64,000 bases of DNA from DATAZK01 sp965199805 (GTDB lineage: Bacteria; Actinomycetota; Actinomycetes; Frankiales; Frankiaceae), in assembly GCA_965199805.1 (NCBI GenBank), contig CBDATO010000001.1, forward strand, positions 1,426,001 to 1,490,000, in the 5' to 3' direction. A model generated the notes under the pieces. It saw only the letters and a program-made list of their open reading frames with translations, was not told where the DNA came from and did not search any database. The first letter of the stretch is position 1. Each line of letters starts with the position of its first letter. Shown here piece by piece: positions 42,898-51,369 of the stretch. The translations under genes and the position numbers were made by a program.

Positions 42898-43359
42898 TCA
42901 GGGACCGGTGACGGGACGGTCCTCGGTGAATTCCAGGGCGAGCTCGCGCACCGCGATCCTCCACCCGCTCTCCGTGCGCCGGTACTGGTCGAGATAGCGG
43001 ATCGCCATCATGTAGTCGAGCTTGCCGCTGCCGTCATCCGCGTCGTGGATGTGGTGGGCCAGGCAGTAGGTCTCCCCCGTGGCGGTGTCGCCGGAGAGCT
43101 CGACGTAGTGGTTCGCCACCACGTGCAGGGTGACGTCGTAGCGGGACAGCCCGACGAACGCGGTCGCGATCTCGTCCGGTCCGGTACGCACCCGCGACGG
43201 CTCGTCCTGGCCGCGGGGCTTGATCCGCAGCACCCCGTCCGGCGCGAAGCACGCGCCCGCCGCAGGGCCGTCGACGCGATCGGCCGCCCGCGCGTAGTCG
43301 TCCACCAACCGGCGGATGGAGAGCCGATCGCTCAGCTCCGAAAGATCGACATCCGCCAT
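42898..43359 (-). CDS. SnoaL-like/NTF2 fold protein
   Basis: A 153-residue protein with IRRLVDDYARAADRVDGPAA, GTDEIATAFVGLS, HVVANHYVELSGDTATGETY and GWRIAVRELALEFTE, the pattern of nuclear-transport-factor-2/SnoaL-like proteins (cone-shaped alpha+beta barrel). The cavity usually binds small molecules; relatives include ketosteroid isomerases and ring-hydroxylating dioxygenase beta-like subunits. It is convergent with the peptidase-like gene (five bases between stops). Function unassigned. Confidence 0.85.
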   Translation of the reverse strand: MADVDLSELSDRLSIRRLVDDYARAADRVDGPAAGACFAPDGVLRIKPRGQDEPSRVRTGPDEIATAFVGLSRYDVTLHVVANHYVELSGDTATGETYCLAHHIHDADDGSGKLDYMMAIRYLDQYRRTESGWRIAVRELALEFTEDRPVTGP

Positions 43360-43423
43360 CTATTCACCTCTGCAAGACAGACAACCTGGGACCGACCGCC
43401 CATTAGACACGTAGGCCAAGTCG

Positions 43424-43822
43424 TCAGCTGAGCAGGGGCACGGCGATGGTCGCCGAGATGTGCGCGGGGACCGAGTCGGGTGAGTCACCGACTGTCGCGG
43501 TGCCCGAGGGTTCGAACATCATGATCACGGTGCCGGGCACGGCGGCGGGCCTGTGCTCGGTGTTGCGCGGCACCGTGTACGTGTCGCCGACGGCGAGGGT
43601 GACCGCAGCGTCGCCGGCCGCCGTCCGCAGGCTGATGGTCAGCTCACCGGCGACGACGAGGAAGAACTCGTCCGTGCTCTCGTGGGTGTGCCACATGTGC
43701 TCCCCGGCGACGTTGGCGACGCGGACGTCGTAGTCGTTGACCCTCCCGACGATCCGGGGCGCCCAGGTCTCGTGAGCGAAGGTCGCGGCTGCCGACTCGA
43801 GGTTCACGGGTTCACGCTGCAC
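43424..43822 (-). CDS. Cupin domain protein
   Basis: A 132-residue single-domain cupin: metal-site pattern MWHTHESTDEFFLVVAGEL (His, His, Glu) and a late His in RNTEHRPAAVPG. The fold matches small metal-binding dioxygenase/isomerase-like or regulatory cupins. Substrate unknown. It lies 64 bases upstream of the SnoaL-like gene on the same strand and may be co-transcribed; the 122 bases to the divergent DUF4956 gene should hold the promoters. Confidence 0.88.
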   Translation of the reverse strand: MQREPVNLESAAATFAHETWAPRIVGRVNDYDVRVANVAGEHMWHTHESTDEFFLVVAGELTISLRTAAGDAAVTLAVGDTYTVPRNTEHRPAAVPGTVIMMFEPSGTATVGDSPDSVPAHISATIAVPLLS

Positions 43823-43944
43823 CTCATCGAGGCTAGTCGTACGGCCCGGGATACAGACTCCTCACAGACGCAGCACATGAGGCGAATAGCCGTCGACTGC
43901 TGAATGACCAGTGTTCGCTCGTCGACAACTGGGAGTTCACGTCA

Positions 43945-44556
43945 ATGCCGACCTACGTCCTGTACCTCGCCGACGTGGTTGCGATCGGGGCGCTGGTCTT
44001 CGGACTCTTCCTGCCGCGCCACCGGCGGCCCGAGCTCGTCGTCGCGCTGCTCACGACCAACATCGGCGTGCTCGCGGTCGCGGCTGCGCTGCAGAACAGC
44101 ACCATCGGCGCGGGTCTCGGGCTGGGCCTTTTCGGGATCCTGTCGATCATCCGGCTGCGGTCGGAGGAACTCACCCAGCACGAGATCGCCTACTACTTCG
44201 CGGCGCTCGCCCTGGGTCTGCTCGGCGGACTCGACACCAGCGGGAGCGGACTCGACCTGGCACTGATGGCCGCCGTGCTGGCCGCTGTCGTCGTAGGCGA
44301 CCATCCCCGGCTGGCGCCGCGCATCCGGGCGCAGCAGCTGCTGCTCGACCGGGCACACACCGACCCGGCCGCGCTGCACGCGCACCTCGCGTCCCTGCTG
44401 AGCGGGGAGCTGGTCTCCGCGAAGGTCGTCCGTACCGACCTCGTGAACGACACGACACTCGTCGACGTCCGCTACCGCGAGAGCGTCAGCCCCCCGCCCA
44501 GGTCGCTCCGGACGCGCCCGAAGGCCATCGCCCGCGAGCACGAGGCCATCCGATGA
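43945..44556 (+). CDS. DUF4956 membrane protein
   Basis: A 203-residue protein with five hydrophobic helices in the first 120 residues (LYLADVVAIGALVFGLFLPR, GLFGILSIIRLRSEELTQHE, LALMAAVLAAVVVGD) and a soluble C-terminal part (120-203). The GLFGILSIIRLRSEELTQHEI segment is the DUF4956 signature. These proteins almost always stand with VTC-domain genes, as here. Membrane location suggests it forms part of the VTC membrane machine. The stop overlaps the VTC start (ATGA). Confidence 0.9.
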   Translation: MPTYVLYLADVVAIGALVFGLFLPRHRRPELVVALLTTNIGVLAVAAALQNSTIGAGLGLGLFGILSIIRLRSEELTQHEIAYYFAALALGLLGGLDTSGSGLDLALMAAVLAAVVVGDHPRLAPRIRAQQLLLDRAHTDPAALHAHLASLLSGELVSAKVVRTDLVNDTTLVDVRYRESVSPPPRSLRTRPKAIAREHEAIR

Positions 44557-45338
44557 CGACGCTCGACAGGCTTCCATTCGCTGCGCTCCCGCCCATCGGG
44601 TTGGACGAGCTCGTGCAGCAGGCCGAGCTGCTGACCCGGGTCGATCGCAAGTACGTCGTCCGCCTCAGCGAGATGTCGGCACTGTTCTCGTCGGTCCCGG
44701 CAGGCACCCGGGTCCTCCAGATCGGTGACCAGCGCGACTTCGGCTATCGGTCGACGTACCTGGACACCCCGGACTTCCGCAGCTTCCACACGTCCGGACG
44801 CTCGCACCGGCACCGATGGAAGGTCCGCGGACGCTCGTACCTCGACTCCGGGGACAGCTGGCTGGAGACCAAGACAGCGGGTCCGCGCGGCCGCACCACG
44901 AAGACCCGGATCGTCCACGACGACCCGCTCCACCACGGCATCTCCCCGGCCGGCGCCGCCTTCGTCAGCGGCCGGCTCGGACCGGAGCTGACCGACGCCC
45001 TGCGGCCGGTCCTCACGACCACCTACCGGCGCACCACGCTCCTGCTGCCGCAGTCCCGTACCCGGGTCACCATCGACGTCGAGCTCGCCTGGACCGCGGT
45101 CGGCAGCGGCCGGAGCCTCCGACGTCCCGGGCTTGCGGTCGTCGAGACCAAGACCGGCTCCACCCCGTCGGTCGTCGATCGGCACATGTGGTCGAGCGGC
45201 CATCGCCCGGTTCGCATCTCGAAGTACGGCGTCGGCATGGCCGCCCTCGACCCGAACCTTCCCCGCCTCAAGTGGCACCGAGCACTCCAACACCGGCTCG
45301 ATGTCCCCGCCAGCAACAGACCGTGGAGCAACCCGTGA
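44553..45338 (+). CDS. VTC domain protein (polyphosphate polymerase-like)
   Basis: A 261-residue protein of the CYTH/triphosphate-tunnel fold. RVDRKYVVRLSEM, YLDTPDFRSFHTSGRSHRHR, WKVRGRSYLDSGDSWLETKT, YRRTTLLLP, and VVETKTGSTPS reproduce the ligand-binding basic residues and glutamates of VTC domains. In yeast VTC4 such a domain makes polyphosphate from ATP; in bacteria the function of VTC-like proteins is not settled. It is coupled on both sides (ATGA and GTGA overlaps). Confidence 0.9.
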   Translation: MTTLDRLPFAALPPIGLDELVQQAELLTRVDRKYVVRLSEMSALFSSVPAGTRVLQIGDQRDFGYRSTYLDTPDFRSFHTSGRSHRHRWKVRGRSYLDSGDSWLETKTAGPRGRTTKTRIVHDDPLHHGISPAGAAFVSGRLGPELTDALRPVLTTTYRRTTLLLPQSRTRVTIDVELAWTAVGSGRSLRRPGLAVVETKTGSTPSVVDRHMWSSGHRPVRISKYGVGMAALDPNLPRLKWHRALQHRLDVPASNRPWSNP

Positions 45339-46816
45339 AGACACCGACCCTGCGTCGCCGCCTGGCCGCGGCCGGCGCTGCCCTCGTCATGATCACGCTC
45401 GGCGCGTGCTCCTCCGCATCGGATGGGGCGGCTGCCGGGCCGGGCAGCACCTCCGGTGCCAGCAGCGCTCCCGCTGACGCGACGACCGCGACCACGGACG
45501 TGCCGACGCTTGCCGACACGCACGCCGATGCCGACGACGGCACGTACGACACCGCGGACGCGACGACGATCACCCTCGCCGACGGGGCCAGCACCGTCGA
45601 CGGCTCCGGGGCGAAAGCGGCGGGCGATGTCGTCACCATCACCGAAGCCGGGACCTACCTGCTGTCCGGCAGCCTGGCCGACGGCCAGATCGTCGTGAAC
45701 AGCGCCGGTGAGGGCAAGGTCGTCCTCGTCCTGGACGGCGTGGACGTCACCTCCGCGAGCACCTCACCGATGGTCGTCACGGCTGCGGACGAGGTGGTCG
45801 TGGTCCTGGCGGACGACTCCAGCAACTCCTTCTCGGATGCGGCAGCAGCATCGGCCGACGACGAGGACGAGGACGCCCCCAACGCCACGATCTTCTCCAT
45901 GGCGGACCTGACCATCGCCGGCACCGGCGCGCTCGAGGTGACCGGAGTCAGCAATGACGGCATCACCAGCAAGGACGGTCTCGTCCTGCTGTCCGGCACC
46001 GTCGTGGTGGATGCCGCCGACGACGGCATCCGCGGCAAGGACTACCTCGTCGTGCAGGACGGCGACGTCACGGTGGAAGCCGGCGGTGACGGGCTCAAGG
46101 CCGACAACGACGTCGCCGGGGAGCTCGGCTGGGTTCTCGTCGACGGCGGGGAGATCTCCGTGTCGGCTGGTTCCGACGGCGTCGATGCGGTCGGTGCCAT
46201 CTCCGTCACCGGCGGTGCGGTGACCGTGCCGAAGTCCGAGGAGGGCCTCGAAGCGGCGGTCATCACCGTCACGGGTGGCGTCGTCCATGTCACCGCTTCC
46301 GACGACGGTGTGAACGCGACCAACGGCAGTGTCAGCGGCGGCGGGGAAGCGGCGGAGGACGGCGTCCTGCTCACGATCAGCGGTGGCACGGTGATCGTCG
46401 ATGCGGGCGCTGACGGCATCGACTCGAACGGGTCCGTGGCGGTCACCGGCGGCACGACCGTGGTCGGCGCAAGCGGCGGCGGCGGAGGCAACGGCGCCTT
46501 CGACGTCAACGGCTCCCTGAGTGCGCCGGCCGTCGTGACGCTGACCTCGGACACGGTCAATCCGGGTCAGCTGATCGCCGTCGCCGACGCGAACGGCGAC
46601 GTGGTGGCGAGCTTCGTCGCGCCGTCGGCGGCGTCCCTCGTCGTGGCGGCGACCGGACTCGTCGCCGGCGATTCGTACACCGTCTACACGGGGGACGCGA
46701 CCGAGCAGACGACGACCACCGTCGACGGGCTCACCAAGACGGGCACGGTGACAGCCGCCGAGGCCAACTCGGCCTCGGCGGGCGGACCCGGCGGAGGTGG
46801 CGGCCGGCGAAGCTGA
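45335..46816 (+). CDS. Carbohydrate-binding-domain lipoprotein, beta-helix repeats
   Basis: A 493-residue lipoprotein (lipobox LGAC, Cys25). After a Ser/Thr/Ala/Asp linker (30-80), the body repeats motifs like GDVTVEAGGDGLKADND, GEISVSAGSDGVDAVGA, GVVHVTASDDGVNATNG, GTVIVDAGADGIDSNG, one per about 30-40 residues, a right-handed beta-helix pattern of the DUF4353/carbohydrate-binding family that also resembles CotH-linked proteins. The end is Gly-rich. Repeat Asp-Gly turns suggest calcium binding. It overlaps the VTC stop (GTGA), so it is the third gene of the operon. Confidence 0.87.
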   Translation: MKTPTLRRRLAAAGAALVMITLGACSSASDGAAAGPGSTSGASSAPADATTATTDVPTLADTHADADDGTYDTADATTITLADGASTVDGSGAKAAGDVVTITEAGTYLLSGSLADGQIVVNSAGEGKVVLVLDGVDVTSASTSPMVVTAADEVVVVLADDSSNSFSDAAAASADDEDEDAPNATIFSMADLTIAGTGALEVTGVSNDGITSKDGLVLLSGTVVVDAADDGIRGKDYLVVQDGDVTVEAGGDGLKADNDVAGELGWVLVDGGEISVSAGSDGVDAVGAISVTGGAVTVPKSEEGLEAAVITVTGGVVHVTASDDGVNATNGSVSGGGEAAEDGVLLTISGGTVIVDAGADGIDSNGSVAVTGGTTVVGASGGGGGNGAFDVNGSLSAPAVVTLTSDTVNPGQLIAVADANGDVVASFVAPSAASLVVAATGLVAGDSYTVYTGDATEQTTTTVDGLTKTGTVTAAEANSASAGGPGGGGGRRS

Positions 46817-46841
46817 GCGCCTGCCCCGCTGCGCCGGATAC

Positions 46842-47003
46842 GCAGCTGCGACGACCACCGAGGTGTCGTATCGAGTCGATTCGACCCTGCACGGCAAGGC
46901 AAAGATCGCTACGCCCCTGTTCGCGGTCGTCCTGCACAAAATCGCCGACGACGGCGCCAAGGAGCTGCAGAAGACGGTGTGCGCCGCCGTCGCGTCGGTC
47001 TGA
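46842..47003 (+). pseudogene. C-terminal remnant of an SRPBCC family gene
   Basis: In-frame translation gives TTTEVSYRVDSTLHGKAKIA, then TPLFAVVLHKIADDGAKELQ, ending at TGA 47001-47003. This resembles the last strand and long C-terminal helix of SRPBCC/polyketide-cyclase-like proteins (typically V.Y....L.G..KL..P......I...A...L...L). No upstream half is in frame, so it looks like a fragment of about 50 residues. The assignment is by pattern and is tentative. Confidence 0.45.
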
Positions 47004-47014
47004 ACAACGACCGG

Positions 47015-47584
47015 TCAGCTCGAGGACAGTGCCCCGGTGAGGCACCACTGCAAGGCGGCAGACCAGTGTCCGTACCCCGAGTCCGGCGTGAAGTGTGCCG
47101 CGCCAGGAATGACCGTCGCAGCGACGCCCAACCGGTCGGCGTACACGACCTGCCCACCGGCCGGGTTGTACGGATCGGCGTCGGAGCAGACGACGGCGAC
47201 ACCGCTACGGGCGCTCGCCGTCACGGCCCGCCCGTCGAATGCGTCAACTCGGAACGACGACCCGGCCTCGGGCAGCTTGTCCGAGGCCGGCGGCGCGACC
47301 AACAGGACCCGGTCGACGACACCGGTCAGACCGCTGCCCGCCGCGTGTATCCACAACAGGCACGCCAGTGAGTGGCAGACGACGATGCGCGGGCCATCCG
47401 GCATCGCGCGGAGTTCGGCGTCCAGAGCGGACAGCCAGTCGTCCAGCACCGGTGTGTGAGGCGTCGGAAGCGCCGGATAGCGCACATCATGACCTGCCCG
47501 GACGAGGTCCGCAGCCAGCTGGAACTGCCAGTGCTGCGGCGGGCGATCGTTGGCGATCCCGTGCAGAATCAGATATCCGGCCAC
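47015..47584 (-). CDS. RBBP9/YdeN-type serine hydrolase
   Basis: A 189-residue alpha/beta hydrolase: LILHGIANDRPPQHWQFQLA at the start, the nucleophile Ser in VVCHSLACLLW, Asp in CSDADPYNPA, and His in GYGHWSAALQW. That arrangement is the small YdeN/RBBP9 family. Activity on short esters is likely; the physiological substrate is unknown. GTG 47584 begins the motif closely. It is opposite to the SRPBCC remnant and divergent from the membrane gene at 47661, leaving 76 bases for promoters. Confidence 0.87.
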   Translation of the reverse strand: MAGYLILHGIANDRPPQHWQFQLAADLVRAGHDVRYPALPTPHTPVLDDWLSALDAELRAMPDGPRIVVCHSLACLLWIHAAGSGLTGVVDRVLLVAPPASDKLPEAGSSFRVDAFDGRAVTASARSGVAVVCSDADPYNPAGGQVVYADRLGVAATVIPGAAHFTPDSGYGHWSAALQWCLTGALSSS

Positions 47585-47660
47585 CAGATCGACATTAGGT
47601 CAACGACTCACCCACCTTCCGTTCCCACATGCAGCCGAGCCGAGTGGGCATGATCGCTGC

Positions 47661-48401
47661 GTGTCCGACGAGGATGAGGGAGTCAAGGACCCACCGTCGG
47701 TCACCCGTGCCGGTCGCAACCCTCGCCGCCGAGGCGGCGGAGAGCTCCGCCTCCCCCCGGCGGCAGCGGTCGTGGTCGCCATCCTGCTGTACGCGCTTCT
47801 GCCGACGTCGCTGCTGGTCGGACCGCGCTATCTGATACCCGCGTTGGAAGGGGCTCTGCTCCTGGCCACCATCATCACGAATCCGACGCGGATCACCCGC
47901 GAGAGCCGCCTGTCACGCCTTGCATCCCTGACGCTCACCGGCCTCGTCGTACTGAGCAACCTGACCGCTCTCGGCCTGCTCATCCATGACCTCGTGAGCA
48001 AGCAGGTGCCGAGTGGGGACAGCCTGCTGCTGGCGGCACTTCAGGTGTGGGCCACCAACGTGATCGCCTTCGGGCTCATCTACTGGAGCCTGGACCGAGG
48101 TGGACCCGTCGCTCGGAGCCAAGCGCCCCGTGACGAGCTGCCTCTCGCGGACTTCCGCTTCTCGCAGGATGAGAACGACGACAATGTGGCCGAGATAGCG
48201 GCGGGCTCGAGCACAAAGGCCGACTGGACCCCCACCTTCATCGACTACCTGTACGTCTCGCTGACCAACAGCAGCGCCTTCAGCCCCACCGACACCATGC
48301 CGCTCACGAGCCGCGCGAAGGTCTTGATGGGTACGCAGGCGACAGCTGCCCTGCTCACGTCGTTGCTCGTGATCGCCCGGGCTGTGGCCGGGCTCCAGTG
48401 A
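47661..48401 (+). CDS. Membrane protein, four predicted helices, function unknown
   Basis: A 246-residue protein with hydrophobic segments near residues 30-50, 55-70, 88-112, 125-150 and 220-245, and a soluble Asp/Glu/Ser-rich loop (about 160-210). The segment TNSSAFSPTDTMPLTSRAKV, then LMGTQATAALLTSLLVIARA, recurs in actinobacterial membrane proteins of unknown function and resembles the pore region of small ion-channel proteins, but I cannot name the family. GTG 47661 is selected; an in-frame frame extension upstream has no support. Confidence 0.72.
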   Translation: MSDEDEGVKDPPSVTRAGRNPRRRGGGELRLPPAAAVVVAILLYALLPTSLLVGPRYLIPALEGALLLATIITNPTRITRESRLSRLASLTLTGLVVLSNLTALGLLIHDLVSKQVPSGDSLLLAALQVWATNVIAFGLIYWSLDRGGPVARSQAPRDELPLADFRFSQDENDDNVAEIAAGSSTKADWTPTFIDYLYVSLTNSSAFSPTDTMPLTSRAKVLMGTQATAALLTSLLVIARAVAGLQ

Positions 48402-48624
48402 GGAATTCGACCGTCGCTGGTAAACATCGGTGACCGAAGCAAAATCGCATCAATTTCGGTGTGTTGAAACGTAAGCCATCGGGGAGATCGCGTTCAGCCC
48501 GATGAAGTTCAGTCGTGCCGAGTCAAAACAATGGCTCCTGCCGTTCGTCGCATCGGTCCGCCGTGGGGGCGCTCGGAGCGTGCGCCCTTGGCTTGGGTGG
48601 CTGTGCGTGTTGGCTGAAGCAGTA

Positions 48625-50478
48625 ATGACCGCGGTGTCCGCGCTGTCCGCAAGTGCGGCGGCGAATCCGCCCGAGATCGACGACCTGCTGCGCCGCCTGG
48701 TGGAGGTCTCGGCGGAGCATCTGTCGGTCGCCGGTGCCGGGGTGATGCTGGCCAACGGCGCCAGCCTCCGGTACATCCACGCGCACGCCGGGACGGGAAC
48801 GGACTTCCGGTCCATCGAACAGGTCGAGAAGCTCCAAGAGCTGATGCAGGCCGGGCCGTGCAACGAAGCCTTCACCTTTCAGCGTGAGGTCGTGATCGAC
48901 GACCTCGCCTCCTGCCGTAACGACTCATGGCGCTCGTATCTCATCGGCGCCGCTGACGTCGGGCTCCGCTCCGTCGTTGCCATCCCGCTGATCGGCCGCG
49001 GCAGGACGTGGGGCGTACTGGACCTCTACCGAAACGTTTCGGACAGCTGGAGTGTCCAGGACCTGGCCGCGGCGCGCCTGCTGTCTGCGGTCGCCGTCTC
49101 GTACCTCGTGATGGCCGTCGATCGCGACGACGCCCGCACCGCCCAACAACAGTTGGCGCATCGCAATCTGCACGACCAGCTCACCGGGCTGCCGAACCGT
49201 GCCCTGCTCTTCGACCGCCTGGGCCACGCTCTGCACCGCGCGGCCAGGCACGGCCGTATCGTTGCCGCCTTCTTCATCGATCTCGACCATTTCAAGTACA
49301 TCAATGACACCTACGGCCACGCCGCCGGCGATGCGGTGCTGACCGAGGTGACCCGGCGGATGACGGCCACGCTCCGGGCTGAGGACACCCTCGCCCGGCT
49401 GTCCGGCGACGAATTCGTCCTCGTGTGCGAGGACCTGCCGCAACGCAGCGAAGGCGAGCTCGACGGTCAGCTCAACGCGGTGGTCGCCCGCCTCCAGCTG
49501 GCCTTGGCCGAGCCGATCCCGGCCTTGGGTACGAGCCTTTCGGCGGCGGCGAGCATCGGCGTGGCGCTCAGTACGCCCGGCTGCAGCGGGGACGATCTGG
49601 TCGCCGACGCCGACGCCGCCATGTATCGGGTCAAGCAGAGACGGACGTCGCGCACCTCCGCACGACCGCAATCGGGGGGTCGATCGATACGCGACCTCGA
49701 ACGTGACCTCAGCATGGCGCTGCGCCGCGACGAGTTGCGCGTGCACTACCAGTCCATCGTGTCGACACGGACGAGCCACGTGGCAGCGGTGGAGGCCCTG
49801 CTGCGCTGGCAACATCCGACTCACGGCCTGCTGGTCGCCGACGAGTTCATCGACCTCGCCGAACGGAGCGGAGCGATAGTTCCGATCGGGCACTGGCTCA
49901 TCGACCAGGTCTGTGCTCAGACGCTGCAATGGGACAACGAATTGGCGGACGGGGCCCCGACCACGGCGTACGTCAATCTGGATGCGCGTCAGCTCAACGA
50001 TCCGAGCCTCGAGGACATCATCACCTCGGCTCTCACCCGCTATCAGCTCCGTCCGAGCCGACTCGGGTTGGAGGTCGTCGAGGCCAGCTTCATCGACCCT
50101 CAGCTGCTCAAGCGGTTACAACATCACCATCAACGCGGTCATCCGCTGGCCGTAGACGATTTCGGTACCGGCTACTCCTCGCTGTCGCGCCTGGTGGAGG
50201 TGGACGCGGACGTCGCCAAGATTGACAAATCCTTCGTCGCCGGCATCACCTTCGATCCGCGCCGGCGCGCCGTCATCGAAGCCGTCACCGTCGTCGCCGA
50301 ACGGCTGGGGCTCGACGTGATCGGCGAAGGCGTCGAATCAGCCGAACAGTCCCTGGCGCTCACCGCGGCGGGCTGTCACCTCCAGCAGGGCTTCCTCTAC
50401 GGAGCGCCGACCGACGCTGCATCACTTAGCCGGTACTGGCGAGCCGGCCTGGACGGACCCGGCGAGGCCGATCGGTGA
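48625..50478 (+). CDS. GAF-GGDEF-EAL protein (cyclic di-GMP turnover)
   Basis: A 617-residue protein: GAF domain about 15-170, GGDEF domain about 180-340 with SGDEF at 260-264 and an upstream RxxD inhibitory site (RAED, 251-254), EAL domain about 365-605 with EALLRW (390-395), VEASFI, DDFGTGYSSL (511-520) and KIDKSF. GG is replaced by SG in the signature, a change tolerated in some active enzymes. The protein could both make and break cyclic di-GMP under control of the GAF signal. The frame extends upstream to 48502, but GAF architecture supports ATG 48625. The 223 bases before it (48402-48624) show no other gene. Confidence 0.92.
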   Translation: MTAVSALSASAAANPPEIDDLLRRLVEVSAEHLSVAGAGVMLANGASLRYIHAHAGTGTDFRSIEQVEKLQELMQAGPCNEAFTFQREVVIDDLASCRNDSWRSYLIGAADVGLRSVVAIPLIGRGRTWGVLDLYRNVSDSWSVQDLAAARLLSAVAVSYLVMAVDRDDARTAQQQLAHRNLHDQLTGLPNRALLFDRLGHALHRAARHGRIVAAFFIDLDHFKYINDTYGHAAGDAVLTEVTRRMTATLRAEDTLARLSGDEFVLVCEDLPQRSEGELDGQLNAVVARLQLALAEPIPALGTSLSAAASIGVALSTPGCSGDDLVADADAAMYRVKQRRTSRTSARPQSGGRSIRDLERDLSMALRRDELRVHYQSIVSTRTSHVAAVEALLRWQHPTHGLLVADEFIDLAERSGAIVPIGHWLIDQVCAQTLQWDNELADGAPTTAYVNLDARQLNDPSLEDIITSALTRYQLRPSRLGLEVVEASFIDPQLLKRLQHHHQRGHPLAVDDFGTGYSSLSRLVEVDADVAKIDKSFVAGITFDPRRRAVIEAVTVVAERLGLDVIGEGVESAEQSLALTAAGCHLQQGFLYGAPTDAASLSRYWRAGLDGPGEADR

Positions 50479-50488
50479 GGCCGACCGT

Positions 50489-51310
50489 CTACAGCGGGTG
50501 CTGCCCGGCCGTGACGGGTAGCTCGACGCCGGTGACGCCGTAGGCCCGGTCGGAACACAGGAACAGCACCGCCTCGGCGATGTCCTCCGGACTCACGTGC
50601 CGTCGCAGGGCAGCCGTCTTGGCGAGCCCGGCGGAAACGTCCTCGGTGGTCCGTCCGCTGCGGTCGGCGACGCCTTGCACGAGCGCGTCGAGGGGCTCGC
50701 CGGTGATGTAGCCCGGGCTGACCACGTTCACCCGCACGTTGTGCCGGCCGACCTCCTTGGCCAAGGTCTTCGACGCGGTCATGGCCGCCTCCTTGGTGGA
50801 CGTGTACGCCGCCTGACCGGCCGGCAGGGAATGCGTACCGAACGTGCTGATGTGCACGATGGATCCGCCGCCGCGGCTCACCATCGAGCGGGCCGCACAG
50901 CGACTGACCTCGAGCGTGCCGATGACGTTCACCTGGAAGGCGCGCTGCCACAGGTCCCAGTCGACCCCGTCGATGAGGAACTGTCCGCCGCCGGCGGTGG
51001 CGACGGTCACGAGCGCGTCCACGCCTCCGAAACGGGCGACCGTCTCGTCAACGAGATTGACCAGCGAGGTGAGGTCGGCGAGATCCGACACGATCGGTTC
51101 GACGCGGCGGCCGGTCCGGGCGGCAACGTCGGCAGCGAGTTCCGTCAACGGCTCGCTCCGTCGCGCCGAGACGACGACGTCGGCGCCGTCCCGGGCGAAC
51201 GCGAGCGCGCACGCCCGCCCCACACCCGGGCCGGCACCCACGACGAGCGCCACCTTGCCCGTCAGATCGCGCTGCGGTTGATCGTCCGTTCCGGTGCCCA
51301 TGGCTGCCAT
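50489..51310 (-). CDS. SDR family oxidoreductase (beta-hydroxyacyl/ketoreductase type)
   Basis: A 273-residue SDR: VGAGPGVGRACALAFA, a TAGGG segment in place of the usual NAGG, HISTFGTHSLPAGQAAYTSTK (Ser, Tyr and Lys of the catalytic site), GVTGVELPVTAGQHPL at the end. The gap between TGKVALVVGAG and NAG motif is typical. Substrate unknown. ATG 51310 or 51301 may be the start. It lies 59 bases downstream of the flotillin gene on the same strand and may be in the same transcript. Confidence 0.87.
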   Translation of the reverse strand: MAAMGTGTDDQPQRDLTGKVALVVGAGPGVGRACALAFARDGADVVVSARRSEPLTELAADVAARTGRRVEPIVSDLADLTSLVNLVDETVARFGGVDALVTVATAGGGQFLIDGVDWDLWQRAFQVNVIGTLEVSRCAARSMVSRGGGSIVHISTFGTHSLPAGQAAYTSTKEAAMTASKTLAKEVGRHNVRVNVVSPGYITGEPLDALVQGVADRSGRTTEDVSAGLAKTAALRRHVSPEDIAEAVLFLCSDRAYGVTGVELPVTAGQHPL

Positions 51311-51369
51311 CGTGACAGGCCACTGCTCGGCGCCGGCACCCCGGACCATCACCCTCGGCGACGCGGGAG

